A DNA stretch of 64,000 nucleotides from Ruegeria_B marisflavi (lineage in GTDB: Bacteria > Pseudomonadota > Alphaproteobacteria > Rhodobacterales > Rhodobacteraceae), in the NCBI RefSeq assembly GCF_025673445.1, contig NZ_JAOVQN010000004.1:62001-126000 (forward strand), in the 5' to 3' direction. Below, one piece after another: positions 1 through 8,354 of this stretch. Position numbers and translations under genes: made by a program. The notes below the pieces were generated by a model that saw only the letters and a program-made list of their open reading frames with translations, made no database searches and had not been told where the DNA came from. The first letter of the stretch is position 1; each line of letters opens with the position of its first letter.

Positions 1-1
1 G

Positions 2-274
2 TTCGAAGGCGAAATGACCGTCGATGTGGCGCTGAACCCGCGCTCGAAAGAGGCCTATCCCTTCTCGCGTCTCACTGGCCCCGCGAATATCCTGATCGTG
101 CCGGCGCGGCACTCAGCCTCGATTTCGACCAAGCTGATGCAGGAGATGGCAGGCGCCACGGTGATTGGCCCGATCCTGACCGGTGTCGACAAGCCGATCC
201 AGATCTGTTCGACCGTCTCCACCGCCAATGACATTCTGAACATGGCGGTGCTGGCCTCGGCCGAGATCGGCTAG
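2..274 (+). CDS. maeB: NADP-dependent malic enzyme, C-terminal end (partial)
   Basis: Only the last 90 codons are in the window; the reading frame enters from the left edge. The residues YPFSRLTGPANILIVPA followed by HSASISTKL and GATVIGPILTG match the end of the phosphotransacetylase-like domain that forms the C-terminal half of large MaeB-type malic enzymes. These enzymes oxidatively decarboxylate malate to pyruvate in the cytoplasm; the C-terminal half is thought to have a regulatory rather than transferase role. The assignment rests on this tail only; a stand-alone phosphate acetyltransferase is the main alternative. The next gene starts 4 bases after the stop, so the two may be cotranscribed. 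Confidence 0.75.
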   Translation, partial: FEGEMTVDVALNPRSKEAYPFSRLTGPANILIVPARHSASISTKLMQEMAGATVIGPILTGVDKPIQICSTVSTANDILNMAVLASAEIG

Positions 275-277
275 GCC

Positions 278-1150
278 ATGGCGATCTGGAACCTCGGCTC
301 GATCAATGCGGACATGGTTTATGCCGTGCCGCACCTGCCCGGGCCGGGCGAAACCCTGGCCGCCTCGGGGATGGAGCGGTTTCTGGGCGGCAAGGGCGCC
401 AACATGTCGGTGGCCGCCGCCCGCGCGGGTTCGCATGTGCACCAAATCGGCGCGGTGGGGCCGGATGGGCGCTGGGCCGTCGACCGGCTGACCGAATATG
501 GCGTCGATACCCGCCATATCGCGACGCTGGAGGCGCCCACGGGCCACGCCATCATCGCGGTTGAGCCGGGCGGCGAAAATCTGATCGTTCTGTTGCCCGG
601 CGCCAACCGGGCGATATCACCCGAGCGGATCGCCAATGTGCTGGCGGATGCCACGCCGGGCGACCTGCTGGTGATGCAGAACGAGACCAGCGCCCAGGTT
701 GAGGCGGCGCGGCTGGGTCGCGAACGCGGCCTGACCGTGTGCTATGCCGCAGCCCCCTTTGACGCGCAGGCGGTGCGGGATGTCCTGCCGTGGCTCGATT
801 TCCTGATCCTGAACGCGGTCGAGGCCGAGCAGTTGCAACAAGCAACCGGCCTGTCGCCGGATCAGTTGCCGGTGCAGCATGTCATCGTGACACTGGGATC
901 CAAGGGCGCGCGCTATTTCGACACTAATCGGGGGAAAACGGCGGAATACCCCGCGCATAAGGTCACTGCGGTCGATACCACCGGGGCAGGTGATACCTTT
1001 ACCGGTTATGTCCTGTCCGGGATGGATCGCGGCCTTCCGATGCCGCAGGCGATTGCTCAGGCGATGCGCGCCGCCGCGCTGATGGTGATGCGTCACGGCA
1101 CGGCCGATGTTATCCCCGATCTGAAAGAGGTTTTGGAGGCGCGGTTCTAG
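278..1150 (+). CDS. Ribokinase-family (PfkB) sugar kinase
   Basis: A 290-residue cytoplasmic kinase of the PfkB/ribokinase family. The family's first signature is at about residues 37-42 (GGKGAN) and the second, with the catalytic Asp and anion hole, is DTTGAGDTFTGY near residue 230. The N terminus (WNLGSINAD) is the usual first beta strand and substrate Asp. Ribokinase phosphorylates D-ribose at O5 with ATP; the exact sugar cannot be read from sequence and no ribose transporter is adjacent. The ATG lies 4 bases after the malic enzyme stop, so translation may be coupled. The 3' end overlaps msrA tail to tail by 4 bases, sharing the CTAG. Confidence 0.8.
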   Translation: MAIWNLGSINADMVYAVPHLPGPGETLAASGMERFLGGKGANMSVAAARAGSHVHQIGAVGPDGRWAVDRLTEYGVDTRHIATLEAPTGHAIIAVEPGGENLIVLLPGANRAISPERIANVLADATPGDLLVMQNETSAQVEAARLGRERGLTVCYAAAPFDAQAVRDVLPWLDFLILNAVEAEQLQQATGLSPDQLPVQHVIVTLGSKGARYFDTNRGKTAEYPAHKVTAVDTTGAGDTFTGYVLSGMDRGLPMPQAIAQAMRAAALMVMRHGTADVIPDLKEVLEARF

Positions 1151-1809
1151 CTGCCCGCAAAGGGTGCCGCATCGCCCCAAAGCTGTTTCACCCGCGCATC
1201 GCGGCCACAGGAATTGCGATAAAGCTTGTACGCCGTGTGCTGTCGTTTCGGGCCGAACCGGGTGAGCACAAGGCTGTCGCCCTTGTAATAGTCCTGATGA
1301 TACGCCTCTGCCGGATAAAAGGGCCCAGCATCCAGAACCGGGGTTACGACCTTTTGCCCCAACTGAGCTTCGGCCTTGGCCTTTGCTTGGGCCGCAAGCG
1401 CGGATTCTTCCTTGTTAGAGACAAATATCGCGGTGCGATAGCTGTCGCCGCGATCACAGAACTGGCCACCTGCATCGGTTGGATCGACCGAGCGGAAGAA
1501 TAGATGCAGCAGGCGTTCACGTGAAACCCGGTCAGGGTCGAAGGTGATCTGCACCGCCTCAAAATGCCCGGTGCCACCGCGCGTGACCTGCTTGTAGGTG
1601 GGATTCTCGACCGTCCCGCCGGTATAGCCGGACACTGCACCCAGAACGCCGGGCACCTGTTCGAAATCGGATTCGACACACCAGAAGCAGCCGCCTGCCA
1701 CGGTCAGAGTTTCGGCAGGGGCCGCCCGTGCAGGGGCGGGTTGCAGCACGGATGCCAGCGCCATGGCGGCAACAAGGGCGATGGATTTAAGCGTCTGGAT
1801 CGGGGACAT
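1147..1809 (-). CDS. msrA: Peptide-methionine (S)-S-oxide reductase MsrA, exported
   Basis: A 220-residue MsrA with the active-site motif GGCFWC at residues 39-44 (catalytic Cys41). It reduces methionine-S-sulfoxide in oxidised proteins or as free amino acid. The first 29 or so residues are a clear signal peptide: basic start, the hydrophobic run ALVAAMALASVL, then an AxA-type cleavage site before the mature domain. This MsrA therefore probably works in the periplasm, where it would need an envelope thiol donor. Downstream motifs such as YDPEQ-like and GTHF-like strands are present in diverged form (TGHFEAVQITFDPD). No MsrB is adjacent. Confidence 0.9.
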   Translation of the reverse strand: MSPIQTLKSIALVAAMALASVLQPAPARAAPAETLTVAGGCFWCVESDFEQVPGVLGAVSGYTGGTVENPTYKQVTRGGTGHFEAVQITFDPDRVSRERLLHLFFRSVDPTDAGGQFCDRGDSYRTAIFVSNKEESALAAQAKAKAEAQLGQKVVTPVLDAGPFYPAEAYHQDYYKGDSLVLTRFGPKRQHTAYKLYRNSCGRDARVKQLWGDAAPFAGS

Positions 1810-1971
1810 TTCGGACCTCCTCTTGCAGATATCTTCAGGCTGCCGCGATCGGACCCGTGCGACAAGCTGCCGACATGGTTTGTCACGCTCTGTTGATCGG
1901 CGGTTTACCCCTTGGAACCCGTGGGCGGGGCAGATAGCTTGCCCGCGAATTCACACCTTGAGGGGGCAGGG

Positions 1972-2685
1972 ATGAAAATCGCGATGTGGTCGGGGCCGCG
2001 CAACCTGTCGACGGCGATGATGTACGCCTTTGGCGCCCGTACCGATTGCGCGGTAATTGACGAGCCATTCTATGCCGCCTATCTGGCGATGACCGGGCTG
2101 AACCACCCGATGCGGGAAGAGGTTCTGGCCGCCCAATCGCAGGACCCTGAGCAGGTGGCGGCGATGCTGGTCGGCGCCAATCCGGGCGCGCGGCCGTTCT
2201 GGTACCAGAAACACATGACCCAGCACATGATCCCCGGCATCCCGCGCGACTGGATGCGGTCGGTCTGCAACGTGTTCCTGATCCGCCATCCGGCGCGGGT
2301 GATCGCCAGCTATGCCGAGAAACGCGAAAACCCGACGCTTGAAGATATCGGATTCGCTCAGCAGGCGGAACTGTTTGACGAGGTATCGGGTTGGGGCGGC
2401 GACCCGGTGGTGATCGACAGCCATGATATCCGCGATAATCCGGCACAAATGTTGGAGCGGCTGTGTGACCGGATCGGCGTGCCGTGGTCGCCGCATATGC
2501 TGAACTGGCCCAAGGGTGGCCACAAGGACGATGGGGTCTGGGCGCGGCACTGGTACGGGGCCGTCTGGAACTCGACCGGGTTTGCCGGGCCCGAGGGCGA
2601 GTTGCCCGAGGTGCCGCGCGCGCTGCAACCGGTGCTGGATGCGGCATTGCCGTTTTACGAGCGGATGAAGGCAAAAAAGATCTGA
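1972..2685 (+). CDS. Sulfotransferase-like P-loop protein
   Basis: A 237-residue protein with the N-terminal nucleotide-binding loop MWSGPRNLST and a second motif (FLIRHPARVIASY, near residue 105) resembling the 3'-phosphate-binding segment of PAPS-dependent sulfotransferases. The family is widespread in proteobacteria, is often labelled sulfotransferase or, wrongly, branched-chain aminotransferase-like, and has no established substrate that I know of. The ATG at 1972 is chosen because a purine-rich AGGGGGCAGG precedes it directly; the frame is open 20 codons further upstream without a good ribosome site. It is followed by a copy of the dispersed repeat family described in the findings. Confidence 0.7.
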   Translation: MKIAMWSGPRNLSTAMMYAFGARTDCAVIDEPFYAAYLAMTGLNHPMREEVLAAQSQDPEQVAAMLVGANPGARPFWYQKHMTQHMIPGIPRDWMRSVCNVFLIRHPARVIASYAEKRENPTLEDIGFAQQAELFDEVSGWGGDPVVIDSHDIRDNPAQMLERLCDRIGVPWSPHMLNWPKGGHKDDGVWARHWYGAVWNSTGFAGPEGELPEVPRALQPVLDAALPFYERMKAKKI

Positions 2686-2696
2686 ACCGGGGAAAA

Positions 2697-2760
2697 GGGG
2701 CGCTGCCCCTCTGCGCCTTTGGCGCATTCACCCCGGGATAATTTGGGCAAGAGGAAAGGG
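2697..2760 (+). repeat. Extragenic palindromic repeat, copy A (diverged)
   Basis: GGGGCGCTGCCCC at 2697-2709 is followed by a small hairpin (TGCGCC at 2712-2717, loop TTT, GGCGCA at 2721-2726), then CCCCGGGATAATTTGGG and a purine-rich end. The order of parts is the same as in copies B (31868) and C (40309), but the outer motifs are diverged. It begins 11 bases after the stop of the sulfotransferase-like gene, and its 3' end supplies the ribosome site of the next gene. Confidence 0.6.
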
Positions 2761-2766
2761 CTATCG

Positions 2767-3168
2767 ATGCGCAGATCTCTGGCTCATGTCGCGCTGGTTG
2801 TGCGGGATTATGACGAGGCCATCGGTTTCTATGTCGGCAAGCTGGGGTTCGAGCTGGTCGAGGACAGCTATCAACCGGAACAGGACAAGCGCTGGGTCGT
2901 GGTGCGGCCGGGCGCGGATAGCTGTTCGATCCTGCTGGCGCGGGCGTCCGACGCGCATCAGGCCCGATATATCGGCGATCAGGTCGGGGGACGGGTGTTC
3001 CTGTTTCTGAGAACCGATGATTTCTGGCGCGACTACCAGGCGTTTCGCGATCAGGGTATCGAATTTGTCCGCGAGCCCAGGGAGCAGCCTTATGGCATCG
3101 TGGCGGTGTTCCGCGATCTTTACGGCACGCTTTGGGATCTGGTCCAGTTTACAGACGGCAGGCCCTGA
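2767..3168 (+). CDS. VOC (glyoxalase/bleomycin resistance) family protein
   Basis: A 133-residue single-domain protein of the vicinal oxygen chelate fold. It opens with SLAHVALVVRDYDEAIGFY, the typical first metal-ligand His and helix, and closes with GTLWDLVQF, the typical last strand of a VOC module, where the fold usually places a Glu ligand (here Asp). VOC proteins are metal-dependent lyases, isomerases or dioxygenases, or drug-binding proteins; the substrate is not evident here. The ATG at 2767 follows a good ribosome site (AAGAGGAAAGGG); an in-frame ATG at 2719 lies inside the repeat and is unlikely. Confidence 0.75.
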   Translation: MRRSLAHVALVVRDYDEAIGFYVGKLGFELVEDSYQPEQDKRWVVVRPGADSCSILLARASDAHQARYIGDQVGGRVFLFLRTDDFWRDYQAFRDQGIEFVREPREQPYGIVAVFRDLYGTLWDLVQFTDGRP

Positions 3169-3178
3169 ACGCAGGTCG

Positions 3179-3457
3179 TTACAGGAGCTGCCCCAGCTTC
3201 ATCGCCACGGCCATGTTGCCGCTGATCTTGAGCTTGCCCATCATCACTCCGGTCATCGGGTTCAGCTTGCCGGTCAGCAGTTTGACCAGATTGTCCTGGC
3301 TCAGACGGATGGTGCAATCGGTGTCGCGGTCCTGGGTGCTGGCGGTGTTGTCGGCCAGAACGATCACGCCATCCTCGCCGCAATCGAATTTCAGCGATCC
3401 GTCAAAGCTTTTGCCCGCCAGTTCGGTCTGCATCTTGTCGGCGATGTCCTGAAGCAT
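3179..3457 (-). CDS. SCP2 sterol-binding domain protein
   Basis: A 92-residue protein that is essentially one SCP2 lipid-binding domain. The segment TGKLNPMTGVMMGKLKISGNMAVAMKL is split here as TGKLNPMTGVMMGK then LKISGNMAVAMKL, which is the typical C-terminal half of the fold. Such small SCP2 proteins bind hydrophobic ligands non-specifically in the cytoplasm; no partner enzyme is adjacent. The ATG at 3457 is chosen because GGGGTGCG lies just upstream, whereas the open frame continues 22 codons further without support. It is the last gene of a minus-strand run argG, DUF1810 gene, SCP2 gene. Confidence 0.75.
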   Translation of the reverse strand: MLQDIADKMQTELAGKSFDGSLKFDCGEDGVIVLADNTASTQDRDTDCTIRLSQDNLVKLLTGKLNPMTGVMMGKLKISGNMAVAMKLGQLL

Positions 3458-3532
3458 GTCGCACCCCTCGTGTTGCTGGGAAAAGCGGTAGGGGCCCGAC
3501 GTAAGCTTGGCAAGCCTGACCAAGGGGCAGAG

Positions 3533-3976
3533 TCAGCCGCCCAGCGCGCTTTGTGTCAGGGGGCAGGGCGACCCGCCATAGAACCTGTCCAGAACAGCGC
3601 GGAACTCGCCCGGCGCGTCCGGCACCGCGGCAAACAGGGTCATGGAGGAGCGCAGTTTCCTGGCGTCGATACTGCCCAGGATATCCTCGGGCCGTTTGTC
3701 GGAGTGGCCGAGCATCAGGCGGCTGACCTCGACCAGGCGGGCGCGTAATATGGGGTGGGCCAGATAGGCGGCGGCCTCGTCCAGATCCTCGACTCCATAA
3801 AGCTGTGCCATATGCGACCGGCCCAGTTCGGCCAGTTGCGGAAAGACGAACCACATCCAGTGGCTCGTCTTCTGTCCCGCAGTCAGTTCACGCAGGACAT
3901 CCGGCCAAACGGTGTCCTGCGCTTCGACGAACATCTCAAGTTCGTCGTCTTCGTCAAAGTCGTCTTCGGCGCTCAC
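3533..3976 (-). CDS. DUF1810 family protein
   Basis: A 147-residue cytoplasmic protein that I recognise as DUF1810 from the motif TSHWMWFVFPQL, the segment YLAHPILRARL and the ending PDVLRELTAGQK-type start of the domain. The family function is unknown to me. Translation starts at GTG (3976-3974) in a GTGA overlap with the argG stop, so the gene is translationally coupled to argG. The first 12 residues are acidic (DDFDEDDELE) and look like a disordered lead-in. There is no catalytic signature that allows a biochemical guess. Confidence 0.75.
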   Translation of the reverse strand: MSAEDDFDEDDELEMFVEAQDTVWPDVLRELTAGQKTSHWMWFVFPQLAELGRSHMAQLYGVEDLDEAAAYLAHPILRARLVEVSRLMLGHSDKRPEDILGSIDARKLRSSMTLFAAVPDAPGEFRAVLDRFYGGSPCPLTQSALGG

Positions 3977-5202
3977 TTGTCCGCGACGCGACGGTTGCGG
4001 GTGGCGATCAGTTTCAGTCGCAGCGCGTTCAGCTGGATGAAACCTTTAGCATCCTGCTGGTCGTAGGCGCCCGCGTCTTCTTCGAAGGTCACGTGCTTTT
4101 CGGAATAGAGCGAATGATCCGACCAGCGGGCGACGGTACGTGCCGAGCCCTTGTAGAGTTTCAGCCGGACGGTGCCCGACACATGCTCTTGGCTCTTGTC
4201 GATCAGGGCCTGCAGCATCTCGCGCTCGGGGCTGAACCAGAAGCCGTTATAGATCAGCTCGGCATAGCGGGGCATGATCGAATCCTTCAGGTGGCCCGCG
4301 CCGCTGTCCAGCGTGATCTGTTCGATGCCGCGATGCGCCTCGAGCAGGATGGTGCCGCCGGGGGTCTCATAGACGCCGCGCGACTTCATTCCGACAAAGC
4401 GGTTCTCGACGAAGTCCAAGAGGCCGATACCGTGCTTGCCGCCCAACTCGTTCAGACGGGTCAGGATGGTCGCGGGCGACATCGCCTCGCCATTGATCGC
4501 CACCGCATCGCCTTTTTCAAAGGTGATTTCGATGAACTCGGGCGTGTCGGGGGCGTCTTCGACCGCGACGATGCGCTGGGCGACGTAATCGGGCGCCTCG
4601 ACGCCCGGATCCTCCAGCACCTTGCCTTCGGACGAGGTGTGCAACAGGTTCGCATCGACCGAGAACGGCGCCTCGCCGCGCTTGTCCTTGGCGATCGGGA
4701 TCTGGTTCTGTTCGGCGAACTCCAGCAGGCGGGTGCGGCTGGTCAGATCCCACAGGCGCCAGGGCGCGATCACCTTGATCTCGGGGTTCAGCGCATAGGC
4801 GGAAAGTTCGAACCGCACCTGATCGTTGCCCTTGCCGGTGGCGCCATGGGCCACCGCATCGGCGCCGTGTTCGGCGGCGATCTCGACCAAACGTTTCGAG
4901 ATCAGCGGCCGCGCGATCGAAGTGCCCAGCAGATACAGCCCCTCGTACACCGCATTGGCGCGGAACATCGGAAAGACGAAGTCGCGCACGAACTCTTCGC
5001 GCACATCCTCGATATGGATGTTCTCGGGCTTGATGCCGAGCAATTCTGCCTTCTTGCGGGCGGGTTCCAGCTCCTCTCCCTGACCGAGATCGGCGGTAAA
5101 GGTAACAACCTCGCAGCCATATTCGGTCTGCAACCATTTCAGGATGATCGAGGTATCGAGGCCACCGGAATAGGCCAGGACAACTTTCTTGGGCGCGGAC
5201 AT
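3973..5202 (-). CDS. argG: Argininosuccinate synthase
   Basis: A 409-residue ArgG. It joins citrulline and aspartate with ATP to give argininosuccinate, the penultimate step of arginine synthesis. The N-terminal PP-loop (AYSGGLDTS) is the ATP pyrophosphatase signature, and GATGKGNDQVRFE near residue 115 is the citrulline/aspartate-binding region. The length matches the family. The ATG at 5202 begins MSAPKKVVLAYSGG; an upstream in-frame ATG adds seven residues (MRLRGNP) with no homology value. argH is not in the window, but another arginine gene, argJ, is at 46801. It heads a three-gene minus-strand run. Confidence 0.95.
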   Translation of the reverse strand: MSAPKKVVLAYSGGLDTSIILKWLQTEYGCEVVTFTADLGQGEELEPARKKAELLGIKPENIHIEDVREEFVRDFVFPMFRANAVYEGLYLLGTSIARPLISKRLVEIAAEHGADAVAHGATGKGNDQVRFELSAYALNPEIKVIAPWRLWDLTSRTRLLEFAEQNQIPIAKDKRGEAPFSVDANLLHTSSEGKVLEDPGVEAPDYVAQRIVAVEDAPDTPEFIEITFEKGDAVAINGEAMSPATILTRLNELGGKHGIGLLDFVENRFVGMKSRGVYETPGGTILLEAHRGIEQITLDSGAGHLKDSIMPRYAELIYNGFWFSPEREMLQALIDKSQEHVSGTVRLKLYKGSARTVARWSDHSLYSEKHVTFEEDAGAYDQQDAKGFIQLNALRLKLIATRNRRVADK

Positions 5203-5355
5203 CGGATTTCCCCTTAAACGCATGACGTGTGGGGCCTAGCGGGTTTTGCGGTTGGGGGCAAGTTGTGGCGTCGGATGTGCGACGAAATCGGGAGCAACCG
5301 GCGGCACACAAATGTATTCCTTGCCTCGGGCGCGGGGTTGCGGCAGTCAGGCGGA

Positions 5356-6582
5356 ATGAGCGATTTCATGACCCGAGCCCGCGCTGCCGAACAGGCGATG
5401 CGCGATGTCTTTCCCGCCACGCCGTTGCAGCGCAACGACCATCTGTCGGCGCGTTATGGCGCCGATATCTGGCTCAAGCGCGAGGACCTGAGCCCGGTCC
5501 GGTCCTACAAGATCCGCGGTGCCTTCAACGCGATGCGCAAGCAGCCGGGGAAGGGGCTGTTCGTCTGTGCCAGTGCGGGTAACCATGCCCAAGGCGTCGC
5601 CTATATGTGCCGGCACATGGGGGTGCGCGGGGTGATCTTCATGCCGGTGACCACGCCGCAGCAGAAGATCCAGAAAACCCGCATGTTCGGCGGCGATCAG
5701 ATCGAAATTCATCTGACTGGCGACTATTTCGACCAGACGCTGGCCGCCGCTCAAGTCTGGTGCGCGAAGGAGGGCGGGCATTTCCTATCCCCCTTCGACG
5801 ATGCCGATGTGATCGAGGGGCAGGCCTCGCTGGCCGTCGAGATCGAGGAACAGTTGGGCGGGGTGCCTGATCATGTGGTGCTGCCGGTCGGCGGCGGCGG
5901 CATGTCGGCAGGGGTGGCGACCTGGTTCGGGGATCGCAGCCATTGCATCTTTGTCGAGCCCGAGGGCGGCGCCTGTCTGCGCGCGGCACTGGCGGCGGGG
6001 CATCCGGTGACGCTCGACCATGTGGACAATTTCGTCGATGGCGCGGCGGTGGGCCGGATCGGGGAAAAGACATTCGACCTGTTGAAGTCGCGGCACATGT
6101 CGGATGTGCTTGTGATGTCCGAGGATCGGATCTGCACCACCATCATAGAGATGCTGAATGTCGAGGGCATCGTGCTGGAACCCGCCGGCGCGCTGTCGGT
6201 CGAAGCGGTGGCCGATGTGCAAAGCTTCATCCGGGGCAAGACCGTGGTCTGCGTCACCTCGGGCGGCAATTTCGATTTCGAACGCCTGCCCGAGGTCAAG
6301 GAGCGCGCGCAACGGTATTTGGGGGTCAAGAAATACTTTCTGCTGCGTCTGCCGCAACGTCCTGGCGCGCTGAAGGAGTTTCTCAACATTCTTGGGCCGG
6401 ATGACGATATCGCCCGGTTTGAATACATGAAGAAATCGGCACGCAACTTCGGATCTGTCCTGATCGGGATCGAGACCAGCAAGCCCGAGAATTTCGAGCG
6501 ACTCTATGCCCATCTGGACGAGGCCGGGTTCACCTATACCGACATCACCCGCAACGAAACACTGGCCCAATTCGTAATCTGA
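5356..6582 (+). CDS. ilvA: Threonine ammonia-lyase (threonine dehydratase)
   Basis: A 408-residue PLP enzyme that deaminates threonine to 2-oxobutanoate, the first committed step to isoleucine. Lys52 in RSYKIRGA is the Schiff-base lysine; the phosphate-binding glycine loop GGGGMS is at 179-184. The C-terminal 80 residues (from LRLPQRPGALKEFL) form one ACT-like regulatory domain, as in the shorter IlvA type, rather than the two of the E. coli enzyme, so feedback control by isoleucine is likely but may differ. The ATG at 5356 (MSDFMTRAR) gives the usual N terminus; a longer open frame upstream has no support. Confidence 0.92.
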   Translation: MSDFMTRARAAEQAMRDVFPATPLQRNDHLSARYGADIWLKREDLSPVRSYKIRGAFNAMRKQPGKGLFVCASAGNHAQGVAYMCRHMGVRGVIFMPVTTPQQKIQKTRMFGGDQIEIHLTGDYFDQTLAAAQVWCAKEGGHFLSPFDDADVIEGQASLAVEIEEQLGGVPDHVVLPVGGGGMSAGVATWFGDRSHCIFVEPEGGACLRAALAAGHPVTLDHVDNFVDGAAVGRIGEKTFDLLKSRHMSDVLVMSEDRICTTIIEMLNVEGIVLEPAGALSVEAVADVQSFIRGKTVVCVTSGGNFDFERLPEVKERAQRYLGVKKYFLLRLPQRPGALKEFLNILGPDDDIARFEYMKKSARNFGSVLIGIETSKPENFERLYAHLDEAGFTYTDITRNETLAQFVI

Positions 6583-6588
6583 GCACGC

Positions 6589-6915
6589 TTACACATGCGC
6601 GGCCAGTTCCGCCTGGAACACATCGCGCGACTGTTCGAAGTTTAGAAGCACCGCAGCAACATCTACCTCGTCCGCCCTGCCTGCGGCGGCCTTTCGTTCT
6701 CCATCCTGGCAAAGGGTGGAAAATGATCTGAATCCGAGGTTGAGCGCACTACCCTTGAGGAAGTGAAGATCGCTTTCCAATCTGTCTGAATCGGGATTCT
6801 CGCGCATCCGATCAATCACTTCTTCCACCTCTTCCAGAAACAGCTGCACCACTTCGCCGAAATCCTCGGCGCCGATCTCGTCCCTGAGTTGTGTAACGCG
6901 GGGCCAATTGATCAT
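6589..6915 (-). CDS. HPt domain histidine phosphotransfer protein
   Basis: A 108-residue single HPt domain. The phosphorylatable residue is His51 in DLHFLKGSALNLG, which matches the consensus HxLKGxxxxxG. Such proteins relay phosphate between a receiver domain and another receiver or hybrid kinase in the cytoplasm. The start at 6915 has a strong ribosome site (GGAGGTGCC). It is divergent from, and shares a control region with, a response regulator fused to a PP2C phosphatase, so the two probably belong to one relay. No sensor kinase is nearby. The 3' end is 6 bases from the end of ilvA. Confidence 0.85.
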   Translation of the reverse strand: MINWPRVTQLRDEIGAEDFGEVVQLFLEEVEEVIDRMRENPDSDRLESDLHFLKGSALNLGFRSFSTLCQDGERKAAAGRADEVDVAAVLLNFEQSRDVFQAELAAHV

Positions 6916-6966
6916 GAGGCACCTCCGACCAGCCTTTCTTTCACTCTTGGTTAGGGCATTGTCGGT

Positions 6967-6981
6967 AAACACCGGGTTAAG
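6967..6981. promoter_or_regulatory. Possible CtrA-type site between divergent relay genes
   Basis: TAAA-CACCGGG-TTAA lies between the HPt gene and the divergent response regulator. It differs at one base from the alphaproteobacterial CtrA consensus TTAA-N7-TTAA. One near-match in a 185-base spacer is weak evidence, although regulators of this type are often under CtrA control in Rhodobacteraceae. Confidence 0.25.
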
Positions 6982-7118
6982 AGATCCGTGCAGTTGCTTA
7001 GAATTGTCCGTTTCACTGGATGTTAAGAGGCGTGTCCCAAACCTGCCTGTCATCAAACTTTGGTGTGTTCGGGGCGGGATCAGTGTTGCAGCGCAGGGAA
7101 ATGGAGGCCCAGACCGAA

Positions 7119-8354
7119 ATGGAACCCGGGGCAATCCGCAAGGTTCTGGTCGTCGACGACAGTCGGTTGCAGCGCCGAATTCTGTCCAGCTCTCTCAAGA
7201 AGTGGGGATTTGAGGTGATCGAGGCAGACAGCGCCGAACAGGCCATGGAAATCTGCGCGCACTCGATGCCCGACCTGATCGTCAGCGATTGGGTCATGCC
7301 CGGGATGACCGGGGTCGAATTTTGCCGCACGTTCCGGCGGCTAAATTCGGACAAGTATTGCTATTTCATCCTGCTCACCTCCAAAAGCGAAAAGAACGAG
7401 GTGGCCCACGGGCTGGATGCGGGCGCTGACGATTTCCTGATTAAGCCGGTTGATGCCGACGAATTGCGCGCACGGATTTCCGCAGGCGACCGGATCCTGG
7501 GAATGCAGCGAGAATTGTCGCGCAAGAACCAGATGATCGCCCGCGCGCTGGACGAACTCAAGGTCGCGCATGATGCTATCGACAAGGACCTGATACAGGC
7601 CCGCAAGATCCAGGAATCCCTGGTGCCAGATTTCACCCGCGATTTTGGTAGGTCGCGGGTCAGCTTGCTGTTGAAACCCTGCGGCCATATCGGCGGCGAT
7701 CTTGTCGGTATGTTTTCTCCCGGAGAGAACCGGCTGGGATTCTACAGCATCGACGTATCCGGCCACGGTATTACATCTGCCATGATGACCGCGCGGCTTG
7801 GGGGGTATCTGTCGAGCCTTTATTTCGATCAGAACGTTGCGATGGAAAAGCGCTTCGGCAGATTTTATGCGCTGCGCCCACCGCAGGAGGTGGCCAGCAC
7901 GCTGAACTCGCGCCTGATCGCAGATGCCGGGATCGAGGAATACTTTACCATGGTCTACGCCATCATGGATCTGCGCAGCGGGCTGTTGAAGATGGTACAG
8001 GCCGGGCATCCGCACCCTTTGCTGCTGCGTGCCGATGGCAGTGCCGAGTTCATTGGCGAGGGCGGCGTTCCGATCGGTCTGTTGCCGGATATCCCCTATA
8101 CCCAATACCAGACCCAGATGCATCCCGGCGACCGTCTGCTGCTTTACTCCGACGGTTTCACGGAATGTCGGCTGGAAAACGGCGAAATGCTGGAACCCGA
8201 AGGTCTGTTGAGACTGGTTCGGGACTGCGATCCGCAACAGGGCGGGCAGGAGTTTCTGGATGACCTGTTCTGGCGGCTGACACAGGTCATGTCAGCCGAA
8301 CATGGGCTGGAAGACGACGTTTCAGCCACGTTCCTGGAGTTCAACGGTCCCTGA
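7119..8354 (+). CDS. Response regulator fused to a PP2C/SpoIIE-type phosphatase
   Basis: A 411-residue cytoplasmic protein. Residues 7-125 are a receiver domain with phosphoacceptor Asp57 (IVSDWVMPG), acidic pair in VVDDS, T87 and Lys109. A helical linker follows, then a PPM phosphatase domain (about 185-411) with CGHIGGDLVG, SIDVSGHG, AGHPHPLLLR and LLLYSDGFTE, the RsbU/SpoIIE set of metal-binding motifs. Such proteins dephosphorylate anti-sigma antagonists in partner switching; the nearest known relative in concept is RbaY of Rhodobacter. No antagonist or anti-sigma gene is adjacent. ATG 7119 is preferred because GGAGG ends 11 bases upstream; ATG 7101 in the same frame is the alternative. 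The 3' end overlaps the Nudix gene by 14 bases. Confidence 0.88.
   Translation: MEPGAIRKVLVVDDSRLQRRILSSSLKKWGFEVIEADSAEQAMEICAHSMPDLIVSDWVMPGMTGVEFCRTFRRLNSDKYCYFILLTSKSEKNEVAHGLDAGADDFLIKPVDADELRARISAGDRILGMQRELSRKNQMIARALDELKVAHDAIDKDLIQARKIQESLVPDFTRDFGRSRVSLLLKPCGHIGGDLVGMFSPGENRLGFYSIDVSGHGITSAMMTARLGGYLSSLYFDQNVAMEKRFGRFYALRPPQEVASTLNSRLIADAGIEEYFTMVYAIMDLRSGLLKMVQAGHPHPLLLRADGSAEFIGEGGVPIGLLPDIPYTQYQTQMHPGDRLLLYSDGFTECRLENGEMLEPEGLLRLVRDCDPQQGGQEFLDDLFWRLTQVMSAEHGLEDDVSATFLEFNGP

Noticed and set aside
3805..5217. A 470-codon open frame opposite argG
   Set aside because: It is a shadow of argG, whose PP-loop and length are normal.
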